DNA from: Betaproteobacteria bacterium
GTDB taxonomy: Bacteria > Pseudomonadota > Gammaproteobacteria > Burkholderiales > Methylophilaceae
NCBI GenBank assembly: GCA_009926035.1
Contig: RFPQ01000002.1
Span: 1-19,148, forward strand
Length of the DNA: 19,148 nt
Reading direction: 5' to 3'
Below, piece after piece: positions 1 through 7,912 of this stretch. The notes below the pieces were generated by a model. That model was not told where the DNA came from, ran no database searches, and was given only the letters and a program-made list of their open reading frames with translations. Position 1 is the first letter of the stretch, and each line of letters starts with the position of its first letter. The translations under genes and the position numbers were made by a program.

Positions 1-1003
1 TTGGAAGATCACCTTTCATACGACGTTTAAATTCAGCAGCTAGATCTGGGAATTCTTTTTCATAAGCCGCGAACTTATCGTTCCATGCTGCTTCGGCTTT
101 AGCGCCTCTATCTTTAGCGCTCCATCCTGCATATACGTCTTCAGGAATCACAAATGGATCGTGCTTCCAACCAATTGCTTCTCTTGTAGCAGCAACTTCA
201 GCATCACCTAAAGCTGATCCATGACAATCATGCGATCCAGATTTGTTAGGTGAGCCTTTGCCGATAATAGTTTTACAACAAATCAATGATGGCTTGTCTG
301 TGATTTTTTTTGCCGCCTCAACTGCTTTGTTGACCGCCTCAAAATCATGGCCATCCACATTTGGAATTACATGCCAGCCGTAAGATTCAAAACGTTTAGC
401 TGTATCATCTGTATACCAACCTTCGATATGACCATCAATAGAAATGCCGTTATCGTCCCAGAAAGCAATTAAATTACCGAGACCCCATGTACCTGCTAGA
501 GCACAAGCCTCATGAGACACCCCTTCCATCATACAACCGTCACCTAAAAATACGTAAGTGTGGTGATCGACAATTTTATGATTAGGTTTGTTGAATTGAT
601 TAGCAAGTAATTTTTCTGCCATCGCAAAACCTACTGCATTACTGATACCTTGACCCAAAGGGCCTGTTGTTGTTTCAACGCCTGGTGCATAGCCATATTC
701 GGGGTGGCCTGCACATTTAGAATGAAGTTGACGGAACGTTTTAATTTCGTCCATCGGCAAGTTGTAACCTGTGAGATGAAGCAATGAATAAATCAACATC
801 GATCCATGGCCATTCGAAAGAATGAAACGATCACGATTAGCCCAATTAGGATTAGAAGGGTTATGTTGTAAATGATGATTCCATAAAACTTCAGCAATTT
901 CAGCCATACCCATGGGTGCACCTGGGTGTCCTGAGTTTGCTTTTTGAACTGCATCCATTGATAACGCGCGAATCGCGTTAGCTAAATCTTGACGTGTTGC
1001 CAT
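1..1003 (-). CDS. tkt: Transketolase, N-terminal part (3' end outside window)
   Basis: Thiamine-diphosphate enzyme that moves two-carbon ketol units between sugar phosphates in the pentose phosphate and ribulose-phosphate routes of the cytoplasm. The window holds the first 334 codons. Visible family landmarks are SGHPG at residues 24-28 (H26), GHGS at 65-68, the GPLGQG loop at 114-119, and the ThDP/metal motif beginning GDG at 154-156 and ending DDN at 183-185. All agree in position with E. coli TktA. The start is ATG at 1003, preceded 5 nt upstream by a full GGGAGG Shine-Dalgarno (1009-1014 on the plus strand). The gene reads away from its neighbours and has its own 168-bp leader containing an inverted repeat. 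In ribulose-monophosphate methylotrophs this enzyme regenerates the formaldehyde acceptor, but that role here depends on the unproven taxonomic placement. Confidence 0.97.
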   Translation of the reverse strand, partial: MATRQDLANAIRALSMDAVQKANSGHPGAPMGMAEIAEVLWNHHLQHNPSNPNWANRDRFILSNGHGSMLIYSLLHLTGYNLPMDEIKTFRQLHSKCAGHPEYGYAPGVETTTGPLGQGISNAVGFAMAEKLLANQFNKPNHKIVDHHTYVFLGDGCMMEGVSHEACALAGTWGLGNLIAFWDDNGISIDGHIEGWYTDDTAKRFESYGWHVIPNVDGHDFEAVNKAVEAAKKITDKPSLICCKTIIGKGSPNKSGSHDCHGSALGDAEVAATREAIGWKHDPFVIPEDVYAGWSAKDRGAKAEAAWNDKFAAYEKEFPDLAAEFKRRMKGDLP

Positions 1004-1030
1004 TATTGCCTCCCGAAATTGACAGCATGA

Positions 1031-1051
1031 CAAATATTTTCTAAATATTTG
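1031..1051. repeat. Perfect 9-3-9 AT-rich inverted repeat in the tkt leader
   Basis: CAAATATTT, a TCT spacer, then AAATATTTG: the two 9-bp arms are exact reverse complements. It ends 27 nt before the tkt start codon and lies clear of the GGGAGG ribosome binding site. It has no following U-run in either direction, so a factor-independent terminator is unlikely. It could be an operator or an mRNA hairpin. In AT-rich DNA such a repeat can also arise by chance. Confidence 0.4.
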
Positions 1052-1171
1052 CGTACTAAAAGTAAAGTTAAAAAATTGATGTTATTTTTACCTAAATTAT
1101 TGCTTAAATACCCCTTTTCAGCAAGGCGAATAGGGTCTTTTTGCCTCTTGATTATTTCAACTAAATGCTTT

Positions 1172-1726
1172 TCATTCTCGCCATTTAATGGAGCAGCCAA
1201 TACTTGATTTTTGTTCGATAGGGCCTGTTTGTGTTTTAGCAATAAGCTTCATAGCTTCATATAAATCACGCGTATTATCGGGCGGCGGATCTCCACGACC
1301 TGTTGCGTCAAAACGACCACGATATTGCAACTCTAGGCTGCGATTAAAGCCAAAAAAATCAGGTGTACAAATAGCTTCATAAGCTCTTGCGACTTCTTGA
1401 GTTTCGTCAAATACATAAGGAAAAGAAAAATGAGATTGATGTGCAATACGCTTCATATTTTCAAACGAATCTTCAGGAAAATTTAAAGGATCATTACTCT
1501 GAATAGCGACTGCTTCGATACCTAAATCTTTTAGAGCTCGAACATCATGGATAAGTCTTGGTAATATCGCTTTCACATATGGGCAGTGATTGCATATAAA
1601 CATCACAAGTAAACCATTCTCGCCTTTTGATTTTTCTAGAGTCCAAAATGTGTCATCAACGCCTTGTAAATTAAAATCAATGGCTTTCCAACCAAAATCA
1701 CAAAGCGGAGTATTTAAACTAACCAT
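1172..1726 (-). CDS. Thioredoxin-like (AhpC/TSA-type) redox protein
   Basis: A 184-residue protein of the thioredoxin-fold 'redoxin' group. Strand beta-1 is followed by a CxxC motif, Cys45-Asn-His-Cys48, in the context FICNHCPYVK, with the usual Pro after the second Cys. A cis-Pro-like CTPDFFGF segment lies at about residues 119-126. The C-terminal SIGCSIKW segment resembles the end of this family, although these proteins often run several residues further. The start is ATG at 1726; no signal peptide is apparent, so it is expected in the cytoplasm. It is divergent from rsmE with only 43 bp between the two starts, which must hold both promoters if both are expressed from here. I could not pick out convincing -35/-10 boxes. 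The substrate is unknown; peroxide or disulfide chemistry is a family-level inference. Confidence 0.85.
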   Translation of the reverse strand: MVSLNTPLCDFGWKAIDFNLQGVDDTFWTLEKSKGENGLLVMFICNHCPYVKAILPRLIHDVRALKDLGIEAVAIQSNDPLNFPEDSFENMKRIAHQSHFSFPYVFDETQEVARAYEAICTPDFFGFNRSLELQYRGRFDATGRGDPPPDNTRDLYEAMKLIAKTQTGPIEQKSSIGCSIKWRE

Positions 1727-1769
1727 GTTTTATGCCTTAATATAGCTTACCTAATAGATAGAATTGACT

Positions 1770-2510
1770 ATGGAAGAAAATCGATTTTACCACTCTGAAA
1801 ACCTAGAACTCAAACATGTCGTTGAATTAAGCGCACAAACGCATATTCACGCTACAAAAGTTTTAAGATTAAAAATGGGTGATCAATTCGCTCTTTTTAA
1901 TGGCGATGGTTTTGATTATGTAGCAAAAGTGATTGAGGTATCGAAACATAAAACATCCGTTGAAATTATCGATAAATATGAAGTCAATCATGAATCTTCT
2001 CTAAAAATAACGTTAGTCCAAGGTCTCGCGGCAGGAGATAAAATGGACTGGATTATTCAAAAAGCTGTTGAGCTCGGCGTTCATACTATTCAACCTCTAT
2101 TTACGGAACGATCCATCATTAAATTAGATCGGGAAAGAGTGGATAAAAAACTTGACCACTGGAAAACTGTCGCTATCTCAGCATGCGAACAGACTGGACG
2201 AAGCGCCATCCCAAATATATTAACCCCGCTCCATTTAACTCAATGGCTGAGTGAAAAAACCCTCAAAACAGATAACTTAAAATTAATCCTCACACCATCA
2301 AAAGCACAAAACATAAATCACTTAAATAAGCCATCTAATTCGATTGTGTTTATGGTGGGACCAGAAGGCGGCTTCTCAGAAAAAGAAATGGCCTTGGCTT
2401 TAAATCATGCTTTTATTCCTGTGAATTTTGGGCAAAGAATATTGAGAACGGAAACAGCTCCTATCGTTGCCCTTTCTATTTTGCAAAATTTATGGGGTGA
2501 TTTTGCATAA
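1770..2510 (+). CDS. rsmE: 16S rRNA m3U1498 methyltransferase
   Basis: SPOUT-class methyltransferase that N3-methylates U1498 of 16S rRNA in the 30S subunit, using S-adenosylmethionine. Numbered from the ATG at 1770 (246 aa), the N-terminal PUA-like part contains HATKVLRLKMGD at about residues 27-38. The C-terminal trefoil knot shows VGPEGGF at 196-202 and GQRILRTETAP at 221-231, the two SAM-binding knot loops typical of RsmE. A TTG lies two codons upstream at 1764, but the ATG gives the usual family N-terminus (…RFY) and is preferred; no strong Shine-Dalgarno distinguishes them. It is the first gene of the plus-strand group. The 69-bp gap to the argA fusion gene suggests that gene has separate control. 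Confidence 0.95.
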   Translation: MEENRFYHSENLELKHVVELSAQTHIHATKVLRLKMGDQFALFNGDGFDYVAKVIEVSKHKTSVEIIDKYEVNHESSLKITLVQGLAAGDKMDWIIQKAVELGVHTIQPLFTERSIIKLDRERVDKKLDHWKTVAISACEQTGRSAIPNILTPLHLTQWLSEKTLKTDNLKLILTPSKAQNINHLNKPSNSIVFMVGPEGGFSEKEMALALNHAFIPVNFGQRILRTETAPIVALSILQNLWGDFA

Positions 2511-2537
2511 TAAGCAAAAATTATGGTATTTATGTAA

Positions 2538-2562
2538 AAAATACATGTAAAATATGTATTTT
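2538..2562. promoter_or_regulatory. Candidate operator: perfect 9-7-9 inverted repeat before the HTH-argA gene
   Basis: AAAATACAT, a 7-nt spacer (GTAAAAT), then ATGTATTTT: the arms are exact reverse complements. A shorter nested palindrome, TACATGTA, spans 2542-2549. The repeat ends 17 bp before the start of a gene encoding an XRE-type DNA-binding domain, the usual position for an autoregulatory operator. An alternative is a weak AT-only hairpin terminating rsmE transcription, since the right arm ends in TTTT. No clear -35/-10 pair was found, and the argA start lacks an obvious Shine-Dalgarno. Confidence 0.4.
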
Positions 2563-2579
2563 AAGCAAATTATTACCTT

Positions 2580-4133
2580 ATGTCACTTGGCGAAGCAATT
2601 AGAAAAAGAAGAAAGTCTTTAGGGTTCACCCTTCAAGTCTTAGCCGAAAAAATTGCGAGCGATCCTGGCAATCTCTCTAGAATGGAAAGAGGTGCCCAAA
2701 ATATCAGTGAAGCGCAATTACTTAAAATATCTGAAGCGCTCAATTGTGCGCCCTCTAGTCTTTTTCAAAATAAGACTTCCTCTACCCCCATTCAAAAATT
2801 AGATAGCCAGACATTTGCAAGGTGGTTTAGGTTAGCAGCCCCCTATATCAACACCTTTAGTAATAAAACATTTGTCATTGCATTTGGGGGCGAGCTTCTA
2901 AATGAAGATCAATTTACAGCCCTCTCTCACGACATCAATTTATTGACCTGCTTAAACGTCAAAATTGTGCTCGTCCATGGCGCGAGACCTCAAATCGATC
3001 AAAAACTTAAAGAAAAAAAAATCTCAACCCAGCTTGTGCAAAATGTTCGCGTCACTGATGATGCGGGCATGGAAGCTGTTAAAGAAGCCAATGGTCTAAT
3101 TAAAATTAATATTGAATCTACACTTTCGTCGAGTCTTTTAAATTCACCTATGGCGGGGAGTGACATTAAAGTTTCTAGCGGAAACTTTATCACGGCAAAA
3201 CCTTTGGGTGTAATCGATGGCATCGACATGCAACATACCGGCGAAGTAAGAAAAATTGATAGTGCTGCGATTAAGAAAAAATTAGATAACAAGGAATTAG
3301 TTGTCATATCTCCTATTGGATATTCGCCGACAGGTGAAGTGTTTAATCTCACCATGGAAGATGTCGCACTCAAAACATCTATCGCATTAGAGGCAGATAA
3401 ACTAATTCTTCTTATAGATTCTAATGGTATTTTTAATTTAAGGAATGAGTTGCTGCACGAAATGACTTTAGAAAAAGCTGTCAATCTCTATAAAAGTATC
3501 GCAAAAAATAATCCAAAAAAACATGAGCTCATCAATATTAATTCAAATGAACTTGATCTACTAGAGATTGCGATAAAAGCTTCCGAAGCCGGTATTCATA
3601 AAATTCATTTAATTAATAGGCATATTGATGGTGCCATTCTTCAAGAATTATTTACGGATGAAGGTGTAGGCACTGTCATCACAGAAAAAGCGCTCGATAT
3701 AATCAGACAAGCCAATCATAATGACGTCAAAGGTATTCACAAACTAATTAACCCTTTAGAGGCAGGCGGCTATCTTATCAAAAGGGGCAAAGAGCGGATT
3801 GATCACGACATAGAAAACTTTTTCGTGATCGAGCACGATAAGAAAATTATTGGTTGCGCTGCTTTATATCCCTACAACGATCATGTTGAATTTGCCTGTT
3901 TTGCAATTAATAAAAACTATCAATCAAAAGGCTTTGGTTCAAAACTCTATAATTATTGCGAAGAAATTGCACGAGAAAAAAGTTACAAGTATTTATTTGC
4001 TCTAACGACAAGAACTGAACATTGGTTTATTGAAAAAGGATTTAAAGAAGAAAATATCCAAAAACTTCCTAAAAAAAGATTGGATTCTTACTTGCCTCAA
4101 AGAAATTCAAAATTTTTTATTAAAAAGCTTTAA
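2580..4133 (+). CDS. argA: N-acetylglutamate synthase with N-terminal XRE helix-turn-helix domain
   Basis: First step of arginine synthesis: acetyl-CoA plus glutamate to N-acetylglutamate, in the cytoplasm. The 517 residues form three blocks. Residues 3-62 are a textbook XRE helix-turn-helix (LGEAIRKRRKSLGF, then LAEKI, NLSRMERG, LLKISEAL). Residues about 80-370 are the ArgA amino-acid-kinase-like domain (RLAAPYINTF 84-93, AFGGE 101-105, VHGARPQID 132-140, NVRVTD 155-160, SGNFI 200-204, LQELFTDEGVGT 354-365). Residues 373-517 are a GNAT acetyltransferase with the acetyl-CoA loop YQSKGFGS (447-454) and LTTRTEHWF (475-483). E. coli ArgA has 443 residues and no HTH, so about 75 residues are extra. 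The reading frame is open throughout, and no start codon near the ArgA boundary suggests two genes. In classical ArgA the kinase-like domain binds arginine for feedback inhibition; arginine-dependent DNA binding is an inference. argB follows after 26 bp. Confidence 0.93.
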   Translation: MSLGEAIRKRRKSLGFTLQVLAEKIASDPGNLSRMERGAQNISEAQLLKISEALNCAPSSLFQNKTSSTPIQKLDSQTFARWFRLAAPYINTFSNKTFVIAFGGELLNEDQFTALSHDINLLTCLNVKIVLVHGARPQIDQKLKEKKISTQLVQNVRVTDDAGMEAVKEANGLIKINIESTLSSSLLNSPMAGSDIKVSSGNFITAKPLGVIDGIDMQHTGEVRKIDSAAIKKKLDNKELVVISPIGYSPTGEVFNLTMEDVALKTSIALEADKLILLIDSNGIFNLRNELLHEMTLEKAVNLYKSIAKNNPKKHELININSNELDLLEIAIKASEAGIHKIHLINRHIDGAILQELFTDEGVGTVITEKALDIIRQANHNDVKGIHKLINPLEAGGYLIKRGKERIDHDIENFFVIEHDKKIIGCAALYPYNDHVEFACFAINKNYQSKGFGSKLYNYCEEIAREKSYKYLFALTTRTEHWFIEKGFKEENIQKLPKKRLDSYLPQRNSKFFIKKL

Positions 4134-4141
4134 AATCTTAA

Positions 4142-5044
<903 letters not shown>

Positions 5045-5662
5045 TTGTCAAAATTATGGATTTTTGATTTAGACGACACACTGCACGACGCAAGCTCTAA
5101 AATATTCCCTAGCATTAATCAATCTATGACTGACTATGTCAGTCAGAAGCTCAAAATTAGTCGCCATGATGCACATAACCTTCGAGATCAATATTGGAAA
5201 GTCTATGGCGCAACTTTAAAGGGGTTAATAGAAAATCACGGTGTTGATCCAAAAGAATTTTTACTCAGCACACACAATGCAGAAGAGCTATCAAAATTCG
5301 TAAAACAATCTCATGCCCTAAAAAATACTTTAAAAAAAATTAAAGGTAAAAAAATTGTTTTTACAAATGCTCCGCTTCACTATGCGATCGCTATCATTAA
5401 TTCACTTAATATTCAAAAATATTTTTCAGCAGTCTATAGTATAGAGTCAACGCGTTACAATCCAAAGCCATCGCTATATGCATTCAGAAAAATCTTAAGG
5501 CAACTTGGTAAAAAAGCGCATCAATGCATCATGGTGGAGGATGATCTTGCTAATTTAAAAACTGCTTACAAGATAGGTATGAAAACAATTTTGCTATCCA
5601 AGCAAAATAAAAAAATAATTTTTGTGGGGAAACGCATTACAAGAATTACTCAATTAATTTAA
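5045..5662 (+). CDS. HAD-family hydrolase, probable pyrimidine 5'-nucleotidase
   Basis: A 205-residue HAD phosphatase expected to dephosphorylate small phosphometabolites; close relatives are annotated as pyrimidine 5'-nucleotidases. All four HAD motifs are present: motif I FDLDDTLHD (D8 nucleophile, D10), motif II FTNAP (T107, N108), motif III NPKPS (K141) and motif IV MVEDDLANL (E165, D166, D167). A helical cap lies between motifs I and II. The start must be the TTG at 5045, directly after the argB TAA. It is the only start that keeps motif I with its preceding strand, the nearby ATG at 5055 is out of frame, and an AAGG lies 8 nt upstream inside argB. Translation is therefore probably coupled to argB. 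The argB neighbourhood is common in betaproteobacteria. It converges on cca, whose stop is 5 bp away, and no hairpin terminator is visible between them. Confidence 0.88.
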   Translation: MSKLWIFDLDDTLHDASSKIFPSINQSMTDYVSQKLKISRHDAHNLRDQYWKVYGATLKGLIENHGVDPKEFLLSTHNAEELSKFVKQSHALKNTLKKIKGKKIVFTNAPLHYAIAIINSLNIQKYFSAVYSIESTRYNPKPSLYAFRKILRQLGKKAHQCIMVEDDLANLKTAYKIGMKTILLSKQNKKIIFVGKRITRITQLI

Positions 5663-5667
5663 GTTTT

Positions 5668-6792
5668 TCAGATAAGTTTTGTTAATACTTGAAGGCGGGC
5701 GTCATAAACCGCATCCTTAATATCGAGGCCACGCTTATTTTGACTAATCGAACTTAGATTTAATTTATTGAGTTGCTTCAAATACTTTTGCATGATTTTT
5801 AAAGTTGTTGATGCCGATTTGTACTGGATTGACTGACCCTTAATAAAGGCCTCAAAGACTTTAATCACATCCAATAGCATATCTGGATTTCTAAACAAAT
5901 CCATTTTATAAATCAAATCTAGAATTTGGCGTGGTTTAAGCTTTTTAAATTGCTTTAGATCGGATAAATTCAATATTGTTTTTTCAGTTAATTTCTTTAC
6001 AGCATTCGGTACAGATAGCCTTGTATAAATTTTTTCTTGCAGCATGATATTGACTTTTATAGGGTAGAGATACATAAAAAATAAAGCCGCCTTAATTTCA
6101 GCAGAATACTTTGATTTTGCTGCGTACTCGAAACTCTTCTTCATGGAATTTTTATGTTTAACATAATTCATTTCTGGTAATAATAATTTAAGCGCTCCAC
6201 ATCGATGAAGAACTTCAAACATTAAATAAGATTTTTTTTCAGAAAATCCAATAGAGAATTCATGCCAAATTCTTTCTGATGCTAAAGCTTCTATTTCTTT
6301 ATTTTTTACAATCTGCTTTAAAATAAGTTCCGTCTTTGGATGTATTTTGAACTGATGAAATCGAGCAGAAAATCGAGCGATACGTAATACGCGAATAGGG
6401 TCTTCCACAAAGGCTGGGCTAACATGCCGTAAAATTTTATTTTTAATGTCTTGAATACCTTGAAAGGGATCAAAAAACTGGCCTTTCGAATCCTTAGCAA
6501 TAGCATTGATTGTGAGATCTCTTCGCTTCAGATCTTCCTCTAAAGTAACTTCTTTTGAGGCATACACTTTAAACCCTTTATATCCCTTTGAAATCTTGCG
6601 TTCAGTTCTTGCTAACGCATATTCATGATGAGTTTTTGGGTGTAAAAAAACCGGGAAATCTTTTCCTACTGGCTTGTAACCTAACTTAACCATTTCTTCA
6701 GGTGTCGCCCCAACAACCACATAGTCTTTATCTTTACCCGACAAACCCATGATCTCGTCACGAACAGCTCCACCCACAAGATAAATTTTCAT
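5668..6792 (-). CDS. cca: CCA-adding tRNA nucleotidyltransferase lacking HD-domain motifs
   Basis: Adds or repairs the 3'-CCA end of tRNAs. The class II nucleotidyltransferase head is intact: VGGAVRD at residues 6-12, catalytic D21/D23 in [19 protein letters not shown] at 90-99 (RRD), EDPIRVLR at 130-137 and ASERIWHEF at 171-179. It is 374 residues against 412 in E. coli Cca. The missing part falls in the HD phosphohydrolase domain: after [16 protein letters not shown] (192-207) the region to RLSVPN (258-263) is about 25 residues shorter. It also lacks recognisable equivalents of the metal-binding His in GIHTLM, the CHDLGK pair and the HHGHG segment. CCA addition should be retained, whereas the 2',3'-cyclic phosphodiesterase/phosphatase activity is probably lost (inference). 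The ATG immediately follows the TAA of the NDUFA9-like gene; it is the last gene of the minus-strand run. Confidence 0.95.
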   Translation of the reverse strand: MKIYLVGGAVRDEIMGLSGKDKDYVVVGATPEEMVKLGYKPVGKDFPVFLHPKTHHEYALARTERKISKGYKGFKVYASKEVTLEEDLKRRDLTINAIAKDSKGQFFDPFQGIQDIKNKILRHVSPAFVEDPIRVLRIARFSARFHQFKIHPKTELILKQIVKNKEIEALASERIWHEFSIGFSEKKSYLMFEVLHRCGALKLLLPEMNYVKHKNSMKKSFEYAAKSKYSAEIKAALFFMYLYPIKVNIMLQEKIYTRLSVPNAVKKLTEKTILNLSDLKQFKKLKPRQILDLIYKMDLFRNPDMLLDVIKVFEAFIKGQSIQYKSASTTLKIMQKYLKQLNKLNLSSISQNKRGLDIKDAVYDARLQVLTKLI

Positions 6793-7743
6793 TTAACGAC
6801 CAGATTTGCTTCTATAAAAATTATATTTAGCTCGCATAGGCGGTCTATTTTTTTTATTTTCTAGGTAATGCTCCAAATGCTCCTGAGAATATCGATATGT
6901 TATTGCATACTGAATATCTACTACATTATCAACCTGCATAGACCTCCAATTATCTCGAGTCAATATTTTAATTGGAAGCATTTCCATGCTTAATGCAAAC
7001 ATATATGAAAGTGGTTTATTAAGAGGAATGATTAGGCGATGCAGTTTTTCTGAATTAATAATCAATTTAATAATTTCTTTAAGTGAATAAACATCGGGTC
7101 CACCTAGTTCGTAAACTTTTCCATATGTTTTCTTATCCCAAAGACTTTTAATAAGCGCTTTTGAAACATCCTCAATATAAATCGGTTGAAATTTAGATTG
7201 CGGTGATAAAAGAACTATCACTGGCAGCCATTTTACAAGCGCCTTAAACATATTAATAAAATTATCTCTTGCCCCAAAAATAATCGAAGGTCTTAATATG
7301 GTTAAATTTAAATCTTTATGTTTAAGTAATGCTGTTTCGCCATGTGCTTTTGATTTGAGATATAAACTTGGAGCCTTAAAACTTGTGCCTAAGGCACTAA
7401 GGTGCATAAGCCGCTTAATCCCTAAGTCTTTCATCGTATTAGCTAAGCGGGTTGGCCATAGATGATGAATCTTATCAAAAGAATCTTTTTTGGATTGATG
7501 AAGAATGCCTAAGAGGTTAATAACAGCATCTGTATTTTTTAAATCTTTTTTTACTTGCGTCAAATTATCAATATCAAAGTCAAATATTTGGATATTCGGA
7601 TTCACCGTCCAATATTTAATTTTTTCTTTATTCCGTGAAAATAATTTTAGACGACAATTAGATTGATTAAGTGCTAAGACAATACTAGAGCCTAAAAAGC
7701 CTGAAGCTCCAAAAATTGCAATTGTTTTCTTTGATTGAGCCAC
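6793..7743 (-). CDS. NDUFA9-like NAD(P)-binding SDR family protein
   Basis: A 316-residue atypical short-chain dehydrogenase related to the complex I NDUFA9 accessory-subunit group. The Rossmann loop is IFGASGFLG (residues 10-18, GxxGxxG). AVINLLGILH (73-82), HLSALGTS (114-121) and a YLKSK (Y128, K132) resembling the SDR Tyr-x-x-x-Lys pair follow, then LRPSIIFGARD (150-160) and a C-terminal substrate-side region. The start is GTG at 7743: an in-frame TAA lies eight codons upstream and no other start exists between. No Shine-Dalgarno is visible, so expression probably depends on coupling to the small ORF whose stop lies 7 nt upstream. Bacterial members are often annotated as epimerases or quinone-binding proteins; the real substrate is unknown. 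Its place between lpxC and cca is a recurring betaproteobacterial arrangement as far as I know. Confidence 0.9.
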   Translation of the reverse strand: MAQSKKTIAIFGASGFLGSSIVLALNQSNCRLKLFSRNKEKIKYWTVNPNIQIFDFDIDNLTQVKKDLKNTDAVINLLGILHQSKKDSFDKIHHLWPTRLANTMKDLGIKRLMHLSALGTSFKAPSLYLKSKAHGETALLKHKDLNLTILRPSIIFGARDNFINMFKALVKWLPVIVLLSPQSKFQPIYIEDVSKALIKSLWDKKTYGKVYELGGPDVYSLKEIIKLIINSEKLHRLIIPLNKPLSYMFALSMEMLPIKILTRDNWRSMQVDNVVDIQYAITYRYSQEHLEHYLENKKNRPPMRAKYNFYRSKSGR

Positions 7744-7750
7744 TTTGATG

Positions 7751-7912
7751 TTAAAGCAATCTTATTATAAATATAAGTATAAGAATTAATGTGATGTTAG
7801 TTGTAAGCTTTAAATATTTTAAATATTTTTTATTTTTTGTATTTAAATATAAAAAGGTAAATGCTATTAATATTGCGAGCAACAAAAATATACAAAATCT
7901 TAAAATGTTCAT
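7751..7912 (-). CDS. Small two-helix membrane protein (53 aa), uncharacterised
   Basis: A 53-codon ORF, ATG at 7912 to TAA at 7751. It starts inside the lpxC stop codon (TAATG overlap) and ends 7 nt before the GTG of the NDUFA9-like gene. The product begins [18 protein letters not shown] and has two hydrophobic segments (about residues 7-23 and 40-50) separated by a basic, Tyr-rich loop (NTKNKKYLKYLK). This is consistent with a hairpin inner-membrane protein with a cytoplasmic loop. A GGGAG Shine-Dalgarno (7920-7924 on the plus strand) lies 7 nt upstream of the ATG, inside the lpxC C-terminus. This site, the exact fit between two co-directional genes and the membrane-like composition make it a credible gene. 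I do not recognise a named family. The main doubt is that AT-rich DNA easily encodes hydrophobic runs. Confidence 0.72.
   Translation of the reverse strand: MNILRFCIFLLLAILIAFTFLYLNTKNKKYLKYLKLTTNITLILILIFIIRLL

Noticed and set aside
1105..1136. CCCC…GGG pairing before a short T-run in the tkt leader, as a terminator
   Set aside because: Only about four consecutive pairs form, with a large loop. The T-run follows on the strand where no gene is read into it.
1003..1242. A 79-codon minus-strand ORF ending in a TAATG overlap with tkt
   Set aside because: It overlaps the thioredoxin-like gene by 71 bp, has no later start codon clear of that overlap, covers the leader dyad and shows no recognisable domain. 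It was judged a chance open frame in the tkt leader.
1764..1769. TTG start two codons upstream of the rsmE ATG
   Set aside because: ATG at 1770 gives the usual family N-terminus and is the stronger start codon; no Shine-Dalgarno favours the TTG.
2501..2519. TTTTGC…GCAAAA 6-bp inverted repeat over the rsmE stop codon, as a terminator
   Set aside because: The stem is short and AT-rich with one G-C and one C-G pair, and no U-run follows in the direction of transcription.
3013..3021. Run of nine A in argA as a programmed slippage site
   Set aside because: It encodes Glu-Lys-Lys in an intact frame. Similar A or T runs are common in this AT-rich sequence, and no alternative product is evident.
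2999..3484. A 161-codon minus-strand ORF inside argA
   Set aside because: The plus-strand frame is a clear ArgA with conserved motifs. The antisense frame has low-complexity Ser/Leu/Ile content and no domain.
5663..5667. A bidirectional terminator between the HAD gene and cca
   Set aside because: Only 5 bp separate the stop codons, and no stable hairpin with flanking T-runs is visible around the junction.
7764..7769. TATAAT on the minus strand upstream of the NDUFA9-like gene, as a promoter -10 box
   Set aside because: It lies inside the 53-codon ORF, no acceptable -35 sits 16-18 bp upstream, and TATAAT is frequent in such AT-rich sequence.
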